DNA of 64,000 bases from Candidatus Poribacteria bacterium (GTDB lineage Bacteria > Poribacteria > WGA-4E > WGA-3G), in the NCBI GenBank assembly GCA_022827225.1, contig JAJDTJ010000035.1, positions 102,458-166,457 on the forward strand, read 5' to 3'. Numbering within the stretch: position 1 is the first letter of the stretch; each line of letters begins with the position of its first letter. This document shows, in pieces, positions 25,086 to 34,201 of this stretch. The notes beneath the pieces were generated by a model. The model had not been told where the DNA came from. It saw nothing but the letters and a program-made list of their open reading frames with translations, and did no database searches. A program made the translations under genes and the position numbers.

Positions 25086-27581
25086 ATGCAATTAAAATTA
25101 ATCGCTTTTCTGTTTGCGTTCATGGCTCCTCTTTCTGTACTCTCACAAACAGGTGATATCCAAGGGACTGTCTATCAGCGAAGCACGGAAAAACCCTTGG
25201 CGGGAGCGGATGTTTACATTACCGAAACACAACAAACCCAAAAAACTGATGAAAACGGTATCTTTCGCTTTATTGAACTTCCTGAAGGCACCTATACTTT
25301 TGTTGTTACCCATCCACTTGAATCTACCGCTACAAGCGTATCCATTTCCATTAGCAGCGGGGATACCACTGAAATCAAAATCTACTTAGGCGATGCAGTT
25401 CGGTTAGAAACGATTGTTGTTGAAGGGAAACGTCTACCACCGACGATTAGCCGCACGGAGATTCGTGGGAGTGAACTGCTACGTATTCCGGGTGCTGCCA
25501 ACGATGCACTCAAGGGTCTAACGACACTTCCGAGCATCGGCATTCCGAACGATTACTTCGGTGTCTTGTATATCCGTGGGAGTGAACCCGGATCAAATTT
25601 GTATTATCTTGACCGAACACCCTTGGGTTATCCGTTCCACTGGGGCGGTTTGCTGTCAACTATCAGCTCGGAAACGATTGAAACAATAGACATCTACGCA
25701 GGCGGGTATGGAGCGGAATTCGGGTTGGATTCGCAAGCCGTGCTTGACATCCATGCACGCGATAGCGTTGATGACCGGCTGGACGGAAAGTTCAACCTGA
25801 ATATACTCTATTCTGAAGGGTTACTTGAAGGCAGGATAGGCGAAAGAGGTTATATCTCCGCTTCTGGACGGAGAAGTTATTTCGATTTCATCGTAGGACC
25901 GATTCTTGAAAGCCAGACAGGATCAGAGCAACAATTCCCATATTTTTCTGATTACCAGTTCAAATTTGCATATCCTATAACAGAAAAACATCATCTAACG
26001 CTTAATGCGTTCGCAGCGACAGACCATTTCAACTTTAAAGAGGGAGAAATAGAAGACGATATAGAACCGGACCTTGATAGGTCTACCTTCTATTTCAAAA
26101 ACGGTTTTAATGGGCAGGGCATCCATCTCTATTCAACCTTTACCGAAAATTTTACATCCCATTTTTCATTTACACGCACCTTCAATTTCCTGAATATAGA
26201 CCTTGAAGATCCACTTGTAGTGTCTTATGAATTGGAAAACGGTGAAGTTAAGTTTGAGGATGGTAAATTAGTAGCAGAAGAAGTACTTTACAATTCCTAT
26301 GACGTGAAGGTCAAGGTGCCGGTCTACACACTCCGTGAAGATGTATCTTATCAGTTTACATCTGCGCTTGAGTTTGAAGTGGGTTCCCTTTTATCGTTTA
26401 GTCCCGCCAATAGTTTTGAGGAGAGCAATTTTTATGAATCTGAACCCGTCGGCGAGATTGAGATAAGCAGGGTCCCAATTGTTGAGAATGGAGAGGTGGT
26501 TGGAGAAGGCGTGACAACGCGAGCAGCGCGCTACGAAGTAACAGAATTGGAAGAGACACACTACGAGTTTGGACACGATTTTTACCGGGCCGAAGGTTAC
26601 CTGCAGGCACGGTACGATCCAGTGTCTTTCCTTTCAATAGCCCTTGGCACTCGGTTAGATTATCTTAATTTAACTGAGCAGCTTTCTGTTCAACCGAGGG
26701 CGAGTGTAAGCCTCAAACTTCCAAGTGATTTTAATATCCGTTTTGCTTACGGACATTATGAACAGAGTCCTAAACCGTATCAGATATTATCGGAGAACGG
26801 GAACGCAGATTTGAAATCCAGCCTCACACGCCACTATATCATGGAAATAGAACATGAACTCACCGATCAGACAGAATTTAAGTTTGCTACATATTACAAA
26901 AACAGCCAGAAGTTAGTAACGGAGAATGAGGCTTCAACTACCTCCGAAGTGCAACCTGCTTCTACGGGTGGGAGATTGGCAACAGAGGCACAGGTTTCAA
27001 ATTATCTTAATCAAGGTGCTGCGTATGTTGGTGGTGTAGAGGCATTCCTACGGCACCGCATCCCTGATAAGTTTTTCGGATGGGTATCTTATGCATATAC
27101 GCATGCTGAGCAGCGTGACTATCCGGAGACAGCCTATCAACCGTATCTTTTTGATAACACACATATCGTTAGCGTTGTCGCCAACTATAACTTCACCCCA
27201 AATTTTGAGATTGGGGCAAAATGGCAATATTTGAGTGGCACCTCTGAAGTGCCTATCAGTTCTCTGGTACTCATTCAAGATCCGCTTACACGCGGGTTGA
27301 ATCCTTTGTTGGCGAGTGTTGACGAGGAATTAACTGCCGAATTGACTCCGTATCATAAATTGGATTTCAGAATAAGTCATAAATGGAAGATTCGCGGAAT
27401 GAAGATAGGCGGATTCCTTGATATTTTGAACGTATATAACCGCAAAAATACGATAAAATTCTCTTTCAAAGAGGCAACGATTGAAGTCCAAGGGGAAGAA
27501 GTTGAAATTGAAGAATGGGAATCCGAGGAAGTTTCGCAACTTCCGCGTATTATTTATCTTGGGCTAACACTTGAATTTTGA
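25086..27581 (+). CDS. TonB-dependent outer-membrane receptor with N-terminal carboxypeptidase-regulatory-like domain
   Basis: The 831-residue protein has a signal peptide (residues 1-20, MQLKLIAFLFAFMAPLSVLS). Next comes a CarboxypepD_reg-like domain (about residues 24-105: GDIQGTVYQRSTEKPLAGAD, then DENGIFRFIELPEGTYTF), then a plug (about 115-225, with VLYIRGSEPGSNLYYLD and GGYGAEFG) and a long beta-barrel ending in a terminal Phe (GLTLEF), as in outer-membrane barrels. It should import a large or scarce ligand using TonB energy. The ligand is unknown and no TonB/ExbBD genes are nearby. It follows the WD40 gene but is separated from it by a terminator. Confidence 0.88.
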   Translation: MQLKLIAFLFAFMAPLSVLSQTGDIQGTVYQRSTEKPLAGADVYITETQQTQKTDENGIFRFIELPEGTYTFVVTHPLESTATSVSISISSGDTTEIKIYLGDAVRLETIVVEGKRLPPTISRTEIRGSELLRIPGAANDALKGLTTLPSIGIPNDYFGVLYIRGSEPGSNLYYLDRTPLGYPFHWGGLLSTISSETIETIDIYAGGYGAEFGLDSQAVLDIHARDSVDDRLDGKFNLNILYSEGLLEGRIGERGYISASGRRSYFDFIVGPILESQTGSEQQFPYFSDYQFKFAYPITEKHHLTLNAFAATDHFNFKEGEIEDDIEPDLDRSTFYFKNGFNGQGIHLYSTFTENFTSHFSFTRTFNFLNIDLEDPLVVSYELENGEVKFEDGKLVAEEVLYNSYDVKVKVPVYTLREDVSYQFTSALEFEVGSLLSFSPANSFEESNFYESEPVGEIEISRVPIVENGEVVGEGVTTRAARYEVTELEETHYEFGHDFYRAEGYLQARYDPVSFLSIALGTRLDYLNLTEQLSVQPRASVSLKLPSDFNIRFAYGHYEQSPKPYQILSENGNADLKSSLTRHYIMEIEHELTDQTEFKFATYYKNSQKLVTENEASTTSEVQPASTGGRLATEAQVSNYLNQGAAYVGGVEAFLRHRIPDKFFGWVSYAYTHAEQRDYPETAYQPYLFDNTHIVSVVANYNFTPNFEIGAKWQYLSGTSEVPISSLVLIQDPLTRGLNPLLASVDEELTAELTPYHKLDFRISHKWKIRGMKIGGFLDILNVYNRKNTIKFSFKEATIEVQGEEVEIEEWESEEVSQLPRIIYLGLTLEF

Positions 27582-27591
27582 GGGCAGAGGT

Positions 27592-27620
27592 TTGCGATTT
27601 AAATGTTCCTCTGATATAAT
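27592..27620 (+). promoter_or_regulatory. Promoter of the four-lipoprotein operon
   Basis: TTGCGA (27592-27597) and TATAAT (27615-27620) are separated by 17 bases, with TGA before the -10 box. It lies about 50 bases before the first lipoprotein gene. Confidence 0.6.
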
Positions 27621-27669
27621 ACCGCTGTGGTGCTGAAAGAAGCGTAAGCGGACGACGAAGGGAGTCGAT

Positions 27670-28299
27670 ATGAAAATCTGGATTATCTTTGGTATTTGCG
27701 TCCTAATACTTACTGGCTGCACGACTGTTGAGTCCCAAAAGATGCGGGCGGAACGCGAGCAGCTGCTTAAAAATTATGAGGACCTCCGTGAAGAGAACAG
27801 TGAATTGAAAGTAAAAAACAGTATCACCGATACACTCCTCGGCAAGTGGAAATTTCTGAGCCTTGAAGTGGCGGAGGTCGATGTCCCACAAGAGGTCGCG
27901 GAAGCCAAAGCCGCGCTTTACGCACTTGAACTGAAGAATCTTACGCTTGAGTTCTTTGAGGAGAAAGGGATTTATCATTACCGCGGCAGGAGAGGTGGGA
28001 CGCAGGTTTTCGGACAATGGACTGTGATTACGATTCGGTACGGCGATGAACCGTTCCCGTTCATCCGATTCATCAGACGCACCGGGCTGGAGATGGAAAA
28101 ATTGCTTTTCGCAGCAACTGAGGATGGAAGGGCACTTGGGTTGTCGAGCGCGCCCGGATGGCACACAGCGCGGGATATGAGTATCTCGGTTACGCCTGAC
28201 AGGCTATATCTTACGATGCACGGTCAGATGCAATCGGGGCCCGATGGCTGGGTACAGAGTGGTGGTATACGTTGTTATTTTGAGAGGGTTGAAAAATGA
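27670..28299 (+). CDS. Lipoprotein of a tandem family, member 1
   Basis: A 209-residue protein with a lipoprotein signal peptide (lipobox LTGC, Cys17) and a short charged helix (MRAEREQLLKNYEDLREE). A domain then starts at LLGKWKFLSLEV and ends with SGGIRCYFERVEK. The core pattern (LGKW, NLTLEFFEE, YHYRG, GQWTV) recalls lipocalin-like small barrels, but I do not recognise a named family. Its stop overlaps the start of member 2 by 4 bases (ATGA), showing translational coupling. Confidence 0.8.
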   Translation: MKIWIIFGICVLILTGCTTVESQKMRAEREQLLKNYEDLREENSELKVKNSITDTLLGKWKFLSLEVAEVDVPQEVAEAKAALYALELKNLTLEFFEEKGIYHYRGRRGGTQVFGQWTVITIRYGDEPFPFIRFIRRTGLEMEKLLFAATEDGRALGLSSAPGWHTARDMSISVTPDRLYLTMHGQMQSGPDGWVQSGGIRCYFERVEK

Positions 28300-28910
28300 A
28301 AATATTAGGTCCCTTTGGTTTGATTATATTGGTTTTCGTAGGTTGTACCTCGGTAGAATACCAGCAGATGCAGAACGAACGGGAACGACTCCGCGAGGTG
28401 TATGAGGAAGCCCGAATAAAAAACGACAGACGGATTCCGAAAGACAGGCTTGAGAAAGAGATGCTTGGAACATGGCAGTTTCTCGGTATAGAGGTCTTAG
28501 AAAGCGATTTGAGCAATGAGATTGAGAGGGCTGCTACTTCTCTTGATGAATTGAGTCGTAAAAACTTGACGATCCGCTTTTTTGAAGAGAATGGCATCCG
28601 TTTTTACGAGGGTAACAACGGTAGTATTCGGGTTACCGGTAAATTCTCGGTCTACGTTGAACGGATCGCTGAGGTTCTATACCCAGAACTTGGTATGAAT
28701 CGGATCTCAGGCATTAGGCCTGGGGCGTTTTTATTCAATGATCGTTCAGACGGGATATTCGGTGGTCCGCCCGGAACGTCCAATGTTTTAATTTCTGTCC
28801 AGGAAAATCAACTTCACTTGACATTAGGCGCCGGTGTATCGCAAACTCCCACACCTTATGGGTGGGTACACAGTGACGGTATTAGGTATTCCTTCAAACG
28901 GGTCGAATAA
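28296..28910 (+). CDS. Lipoprotein of a tandem family, member 2
   Basis: A 204-residue paralogue with lipobox VGC (Cys16) after a short hydrophobic segment and then SVEYQQMQNERERLREVYEE. The domain starts at MLGTWQFLGIEVLESD and includes NLTIRFFEENGIRFYEG and VTGKFSVYV. It ends at SDGIRYSFKRVE, the same closing motif as its neighbours. The charged helix after the lipid anchor is closest to member 4 (SVEYQRMQNER). Function unknown; membrane location and the shared operon suggest one complex or an antigenically varied set. Confidence 0.8.
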   Translation: MKILGPFGLIILVFVGCTSVEYQQMQNERERLREVYEEARIKNDRRIPKDRLEKEMLGTWQFLGIEVLESDLSNEIERAATSLDELSRKNLTIRFFEENGIRFYEGNNGSIRVTGKFSVYVERIAEVLYPELGMNRISGIRPGAFLFNDRSDGIFGGPPGTSNVLISVQENQLHLTLGAGVSQTPTPYGWVHSDGIRYSFKRVE

Positions 28911-28937
28911 AAAATCAGAAAGCAGAGGAGGAAGATT

Positions 28938-29861
28938 GTGAAAACGTTAATCATGTTCAGCGTTGTGGTGATGGTTTTTACGAGTTGTGCGATCTTTACG
29001 CCGCAAGAGGCGCAGGAGGAGCGACGGCGTTTGCTTGCGATGCGTGACGCTGCACGCGAGCGGTATAATACAGAAAAAGTTAAAGAGGCTGTAAAGGATC
29101 TTCTCGTCGGTAAGTGGCAGTATGTCGGGTTGGAGGTTGAAGAAGGCAACGTTTATGCACAGAGGGCAAAACCGGTACCACAACAGGTGATGGATTCGCT
29201 AAATACTGTTATAGACGGACTTTCTAAAGGTGTTGCCGGTGAACAAACAGCGACACCTAACGCGCCTGAACAGGGGACACCCCCAAATTCAAACGCCGCT
29301 ACGTCAGAAAAAGACGAACAGAGCTCAAAGGTAAACCAACAGAACCCACAAGGAAATGCGACGCGTCTGCCGCCTATTGAGGTTACAGATGAGAAATCAA
29401 ATCAACGGATATTGGGTGCAAAAGCTGCACTCGTTGCGTCTACCCGTAAAAATCTCATCCTTGAATTTTCCGAGGACCGTACCTCTTATTATTACAATGG
29501 TAGCAATCGTGGCACGAATGTCACGGGACAATGTTATATCACCACGAAGCGATACGGGGATGATCCGCACACATTTATCCGTTTTAATCAGCGGACAGGA
29601 CCAGAATTGCTCGAATTCCTTTTCGGTTCCGAAGCTATAAAACAGATAACCGCGAAGCAAAAACGGAAGCGAGCTGAGATGACACAAAATTTCAATCGAA
29701 AAGGTGCTTTAAGGGCGACTTCGCGTTCAATCGCTTCGATGCCAGGAATCACGGTGACAGAGGATACACTCTCTTTAGTGCTCTACGGGGACATGCAATT
29801 AACACCAAGGGGTTGGATGCGAACCGGCGGGTTAAGATGCACTTTTAAACGGATTGAGTGA
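28938..29861 (+). CDS. Lipoprotein of a tandem family, member 3 (with insertion)
   Basis: A 307-residue paralogue starting at GTG (28938), preceded by GGAGGAAG. It has a lipobox-type TSC at Cys16 and the LLVGKWQYVGLEVEEG start of the domain. An insertion of about 80 residues, rich in Pro, Asn, Gln and Thr (for example TATPNAPEQGTPPNSNAAT), separates this from the rest of the domain (NLILEFSEDRTSYYYNG, NVTGQCYITTKRYGDDP). It ends GGLRCTFKRIE. The insertion looks like a flexible surface linker. Confidence 0.8.
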   Translation: MKTLIMFSVVVMVFTSCAIFTPQEAQEERRRLLAMRDAARERYNTEKVKEAVKDLLVGKWQYVGLEVEEGNVYAQRAKPVPQQVMDSLNTVIDGLSKGVAGEQTATPNAPEQGTPPNSNAATSEKDEQSSKVNQQNPQGNATRLPPIEVTDEKSNQRILGAKAALVASTRKNLILEFSEDRTSYYYNGSNRGTNVTGQCYITTKRYGDDPHTFIRFNQRTGPELLEFLFGSEAIKQITAKQKRKRAEMTQNFNRKGALRATSRSIASMPGITVTEDTLSLVLYGDMQLTPRGWMRTGGLRCTFKRIE

Positions 29862-29895
29862 AGCTTCGCTTTGCAAGCGGCTTTGGGAGAAAGGC

Positions 29896-30537
29896 ATGAA
29901 GATTTTTATATTATTCAGTATTCTGATTCTGATGTTTGTCGGTTGTACTTCTGTGGAGTACCAGCGGATGCAGAACGAGCGCGACACCCGTCGTGAGGTG
30001 TACGAAGATGCCCGACGAAAGGAGGCACTGAAACGCAGTCGCAACTTTTTATCGGATAAGATGCTCGGTAAGTGGGAATTTCTTGAGATGGTCCTTGAGG
30101 AGAGCGATGGAAGCGAAGATATTTTGAAGGCGAAAGCAGCACTCGCCGCGTCCAAACTCAAAGGATTCAGACTGCGATTTTGGCGAAGCGGTGACCTTTA
30201 CTATTACCGTATTGAAAACCTGATTAGTAAGTCTTATGGGACATACGCAACGCGGGTCGCCTATAGAGGAGATGAACCGCAAGCTGCACGGTTTTACCTC
30301 TATCCGGTTTCTGGCTCACATATATCGGATCTGATATTCAATTTCACAAAGGGCGTACATAGGCAGGTAGTTACAGGTGACGGTGAAGTTTTTACCACGC
30401 AGATAGCGACAAAAATCATGGCAGTCTCCGTGAAAGAGGCGAGACTGGATTTGGAATTAGATCTCGGCATGGTATTAAGCCCTGACGGTTGGCTACGCCG
30501 CGGAAAAATCCGCTGTTCGTTTCAACGGATTGAGTAG
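29896..30537 (+). CDS. Lipoprotein of a tandem family, member 4
   Basis: A 213-residue paralogue with lipobox VGC (Cys16) and SVEYQRMQNERDTRREVYED, nearly the same as member 2. The domain reads MLGKWEFLEMVLEESD, FRLRFWRSGDLYYYR, then DGWLRRGKIRCSFQRIE. The ATG at 29896 is chosen because AGAAAGG precedes it and the signal peptide then begins; the longer frame starts inside member 3. It ends the run of four paralogues. Confidence 0.8.
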   Translation: MKIFILFSILILMFVGCTSVEYQRMQNERDTRREVYEDARRKEALKRSRNFLSDKMLGKWEFLEMVLEESDGSEDILKAKAALAASKLKGFRLRFWRSGDLYYYRIENLISKSYGTYATRVAYRGDEPQAARFYLYPVSGSHISDLIFNFTKGVHRQVVTGDGEVFTTQIATKIMAVSVKEARLDLELDLGMVLSPDGWLRRGKIRCSFQRIE

Positions 30538-30579
30538 TATTATGCATAGGTCTATGGGACCTGATGGGAGAACCTTTTT

Positions 30580-31599
30580 ATGAAACACACATCTATCCTT
30601 CTTCGTTCAAACGATCAAATTTACACCAAGTTGATTATATTGTGTTGTATCATCGGCACGTTCCTTTTATTTGGTAGTATTTCTGCTGTCCGCTCGGAAG
30701 CACCAACGAGCGGGAAGATCGTGTTTACGTCAACCCGGGATGGTAATTCCGAAATCTACATTATGAATCCTGATGGCAGCGATCAGGTTAATTTAAGTCG
30801 AGACAATGCAGAAGATTCCAAACCGGTTTGGTCTCCGAATGGAGAGCAGATTTTGTTTGTCTCAGATCGAGATGGGCCACCTGATTTGTATGTTATGGAT
30901 TCAGATGGTAGCAGGGTCCGCAGGGTATTCGGAAGCAGGAAATATAGATCCAATCCGAGTTGGTCGCCTGATGGTAGAAAGATTACTTATGTAGAAGGGC
31001 CGGAGAGCGATGCTAATATCTACACGGCGACGATAAGGGGCAAATTTGTTGAGAGAGTGGCTGCCGGATCTATGCCGAGTTGGTCTCCGAATGGTCGCGA
31101 GATAGTCTTTTCTGCTATCAGTGTTAATCGTTCACCACTTAGTGTTTTTAGTCTCAGGAGCCGTACAAAAAAGATGCTTCTGTCAAGTAAAATACCGTGG
31201 ATAGTGTATCCGGCATGGTCTCCGCATGGTAACAAAATCGCCTTTTCACAGATTGATGGGGTGTTCAATCAAGGACTACTTGAATGGGGGCAGGCGAGCC
31301 TATTTGTTGTGAATCGCGATGGCATCGGACTTCATCGAATTGCAAAAGATGAAACGAGAGCTGCCATAGAACCGGTATGGTCTCCACATGGCGATGAACT
31401 TATTTACACGGATGCAGTCATGCGACCAGATGAGGTGTTTTATCAACTTTTCAAAACTGATATGAGCGATCGCAGCCCTGTGCAACTCACAAACGAAGGC
31501 GATAATTCTGGTGCAGATTGGTTTGATCCGACAGCCTTAGATGTTTCGCCTTCGGAAGCGTTGCTAACGACTGTCTGGGGAAAAATCAAAGCGGATTAG
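30580..31599 (+). CDS. TolB-like (PD40) beta-propeller protein with WGxIK C-terminal tail
   Basis: The 339-residue protein has an N-terminal hydrophobic segment (about residues 18-38), an uncleaved anchor or long signal. It then has repeats of the TolB/WD40-like PD40 type: TRDGNSEIYIMNPDGSDQVN, KPVWSPNGEQILFVSDRDG, PSWSPDGRKITYVEG and PVWSPHGDELIYTDA. TolB relatives bind partners at the inner face of the outer membrane. The last residues (DVSPSEALLTTVWGKIKAD) resemble the GKLxTxWxxLK tail of five other exported proteins here, with one residue inserted. Confidence 0.8.
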   Translation: MKHTSILLRSNDQIYTKLIILCCIIGTFLLFGSISAVRSEAPTSGKIVFTSTRDGNSEIYIMNPDGSDQVNLSRDNAEDSKPVWSPNGEQILFVSDRDGPPDLYVMDSDGSRVRRVFGSRKYRSNPSWSPDGRKITYVEGPESDANIYTATIRGKFVERVAAGSMPSWSPNGREIVFSAISVNRSPLSVFSLRSRTKKMLLSSKIPWIVYPAWSPHGNKIAFSQIDGVFNQGLLEWGQASLFVVNRDGIGLHRIAKDETRAAIEPVWSPHGDELIYTDAVMRPDEVFYQLFKTDMSDRSPVQLTNEGDNSGADWFDPTALDVSPSEALLTTVWGKIKAD

Positions 31600-31637
31600 G
31601 GACGTACTGTCCGCACCTGTCCACGGAGATCGAGCTG

Positions 31638-31691
31638 CACCTTCCAATTATTCCAAAAAACTAAATCGTCCTGCCAGGGTATTGGAAGGTG
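31638..31691. terminator. Inverted repeat between convergent genes
   Basis: CACCTTCCAAT (31638-31648) and ATTGGAAGGTG (31681-31691) are a perfect 11-base inverted repeat with a 32-base loop, between a plus-strand gene ending at 31599 and a minus-strand gene ending at 31737. It may act as a two-way terminator, though there is no clear T-run. Confidence 0.45.
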
Positions 31692-31736
31692 TTCAATTAG
31701 AAATGGTGTTAGAACCCTGCTCTGGGTGGCACGGCA

Positions 31737-32900
31737 TCAATCGAGTAGGACGAGATTATCGCGGTGTATAATTTCGTCGTAGTCGCGGTAGCCGAGGATT
31801 TTCTCGATGTCTGTCGTCTGTTTTCCGGCGAGTTTGGCAGTTTCTATAGCGTTGTAGTTTACCAGTCCGCGTGCGAACTCTATGCCGTTCTCTGTAAGGC
31901 ACGAGACGGTATCGCTGTAGTCGAAATTACCTTCGACGCGTCGGATGCCGGCGGGTAATAGGCTTTTACCGCCTTGTACAAGTGCGTTCCGTGCACCGTC
32001 GTCTACGATGAGTCTCCCTTTCGGTGGACGGGAATAGGCGATCCATCGTTTTCGTCCGGGGATCCGTTCTTGCGATAGGAAGAGGGTCCCGAGTAACTCA
32101 CCCTTGAGGAGTCTTGTAACGACAAGCGGTTCTTGTCCGTGTGCAAGTACCATCATTTCGCCGGACCCGGTAACAATATCAGCAGCTTTGAGTTTGGTCA
32201 CCATGCCACCAGTGCCGCTTGTTGTACCAGCCTCGCCAGCGGCTTTCCAAATTTCCGCTGAGATATTGTTGATAGTGTGAATGAGTTCTGGGTTCCGGGT
32301 GTATCTTGGGTCAGCCGTGTAGAAGCCTGCCTGATCGGAGAGGATAACGAGGAGCTCTGCTTGTGCCAGATTCGTTACATAAGCTGAGAGCGTATCGTTA
32401 TCGCCGACCTTGATTTCCTCGACAGCGACAGTATCGTTTTCATTGATGATCGGTATCACGCCAAGATTGAGCAGGGCGCGGAGGGTATCGTTCATGCGGG
32501 TATAACGTTTGCGGTTTGAAAAATCGTCGCGTGTAAGAAGCATGAGTGCGACGGTGTGTCCATAATTTGCAAACCGTTCTCGATAAGCTGTCATTAATAG
32601 GATCTGCCCGGTGGCGGCAGCGGCTTGTAGGTGGGGTAGCGTATTTGGACGCTGCTTCAGACCGAGTTGTGGCCACCCGGCAGCAATTGCACCTGACGTG
32701 ACAAGGATGATCTCAACACCGTCCTGTTTGACAAGTGCCAAGTCGTGGACAAGCCCATCCAGAGCAGCTTCGTTGAGCATCCCATCCGTTGTGATGGTGC
32801 TGCTCCCGACTTTTACGACGATGCGTCGTACGTCCGCTAAACAGGTCCGCTGTTCAGTTGGATTGCATCGATTTTGGACTATAAGTGAACTCGAATTCAT
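31737..32900 (-). CDS. proB: Glutamate 5-kinase
   Basis: A protein of about 387 residues that phosphorylates L-glutamate in the first step of proline synthesis. The amino-acid-kinase domain shows RRIVVKVGSSTIT, ILVTSGAIAAGWPQLGL, PIINENDTVAVEE and GTGGMVTKLKAA. A C-terminal PUA domain follows (about residues 290-370, starting RPPKGRLIVDDGA). The start is uncertain: ATG at 32900, with AAGGAG about 14 bases upstream, overlaps the end of obg by 47 bases and leaves about 25 extra residues before the kinase fold. The obg-proB order is common, but proA does not follow. Confidence 0.9.
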   Translation of the reverse strand: MNSSSLIVQNRCNPTEQRTCLADVRRIVVKVGSSTITTDGMLNEAALDGLVHDLALVKQDGVEIILVTSGAIAAGWPQLGLKQRPNTLPHLQAAAATGQILLMTAYRERFANYGHTVALMLLTRDDFSNRKRYTRMNDTLRALLNLGVIPIINENDTVAVEEIKVGDNDTLSAYVTNLAQAELLVILSDQAGFYTADPRYTRNPELIHTINNISAEIWKAAGEAGTTSGTGGMVTKLKAADIVTGSGEMMVLAHGQEPLVVTRLLKGELLGTLFLSQERIPGRKRWIAYSRPPKGRLIVDDGARNALVQGGKSLLPAGIRRVEGNFDYSDTVSCLTENGIEFARGLVNYNAIETAKLAGKQTTDIEKILGYRDYDEIIHRDNLVLLD

Positions 32901-34143
32901 CGATCCGGACTGTATCTCCTTCTTCCGCGCCTGCACGTGTCAGCGCGTTCATCACTCCCATATTTTTCAGCTTGCGATACAACAGAATCAACGCCTGTTC
33001 GTTTTCCATGTCGGTCATGAGAACAGCGCGTCGCGGTTCTGCACCAGTGACAACGAACCCATCTTCGGTTTCAATGAGCTCAAACCGGGCTGAGGGTTCC
33101 GATGGCAGTTCTTGTTCCAAGATAATCGCTGTTTCTGCTTCCTTTCGTGCGCGTGCTTCCAAGTACTGCAGGGAGCGATAGGCTTGCTGCATGAGTCTGT
33201 TCACACCGTCGCCGGTAATTGCAGAAATCGGAAAAGTTTTCCGGTTACCGAAGTATTCCTGGACGCGTGTTAGAGTTGCCTTCCCTTCCGGCATATCTGT
33301 TTTATTGAGCGCGACGATTTGTGGCAGTTTCGTTAGCAGTTCGTTATAATGACCCAATTCGAGATTCAATTGTTCGTAATCTTTAATGGGGTCTCGTCCG
33401 TCCGTGGCACTAAGATCGATAACATGGATGAGCATCTTGGTGCGTTCGATGTGCCGCAAGAATTGATGGCCTAAACCCGCGCCTTGATGCGCACCTTCTA
33501 TGAGTCCGGGGATGTCCGCAAGAATAAAATTCTGTTCCCGATTGATTCGGACGACACCGAGGTTCGGACGGAGCGTTGTGAACGGATACGCCGCGATTTT
33601 CGGTGTTGCGGCAGAGGTCCGCGCCAGCAGTGTCGATTTACCGGCGTTCGGGTAGCCGACGAGTCCGACATCCGCGATGAGTTTGATTTCAAGGCTAATT
33701 TCACGTTCTTCGCCGGGTTCACCCTTTTCTGCGACGCGGGGTGCTTGGAAGGTGCTGCTTTTAAAGCGTGCGTTCCCTTTGCCGCCGATACCCCCGCTGG
33801 CGACGACGATGCTATCGTCAGGTTCCGTCAGATCCGCGAGTAGTTCGGCTGTATTTAGGTCTCTGACGATGGTGCCGGCAGGAACTTTGACAACACAGTC
33901 AGTGCCATCGGCACCGTCCCGTTTTTTGCCGGTACCGTGTCCACCGTTTTCAGCGACTTGGCGTGGGTTATGATGGAGGTCAATTAGCGTACTCATTCCC
34001 AAAGTGGCAGTAAAGATAACGTTCCCGCCGTTCCCGCCGTCTCCGCCATCGGGACCGCCGCGAGGGACAAATTTTTCTCGGCGGAAACTGATGCACCCGT
34101 TGCCACCGTTGCCTGCTTTGACCTGAATTCTTGCTGTGTCCAT
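32854..34143 (-). CDS. obg: GTPase Obg/CgtA
   Basis: A 429-residue ribosome-associated GTPase. The glycine-rich Obg domain is residues 1-155 (ARIQVKAGNGGNGCISFRRE, GGPDGGDGGNGGNV). The G domain carries the P-loop GLVGYPNAGKST, DIPGLIEGAHQGAGLG, NKTDMPE and SAITGD. A C-terminal OCT domain follows (about residues 340-425, FVVTGAEPRR). All GTPase motifs are intact. It is upstream of, and overlaps, proB. Obg acts in late large-subunit assembly and stress control. Confidence 0.95.
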   Translation of the reverse strand: MDTARIQVKAGNGGNGCISFRREKFVPRGGPDGGDGGNGGNVIFTATLGMSTLIDLHHNPRQVAENGGHGTGKKRDGADGTDCVVKVPAGTIVRDLNTAELLADLTEPDDSIVVASGGIGGKGNARFKSSTFQAPRVAEKGEPGEEREISLEIKLIADVGLVGYPNAGKSTLLARTSAATPKIAAYPFTTLRPNLGVVRINREQNFILADIPGLIEGAHQGAGLGHQFLRHIERTKMLIHVIDLSATDGRDPIKDYEQLNLELGHYNELLTKLPQIVALNKTDMPEGKATLTRVQEYFGNRKTFPISAITGDGVNRLMQQAYRSLQYLEARARKEAETAIILEQELPSEPSARFELIETEDGFVVTGAEPRRAVLMTDMENEQALILLYRKLKNMGVMNALTRAGAEEGDTVRIDEFEFTYSPKSMQSN

Positions 34144-34201
34144 AGGTATTACATTTCAGAAAGCGGAACTCCGAACTTTCTTCTCGGTTTTGCCCTGAAT
34201 A

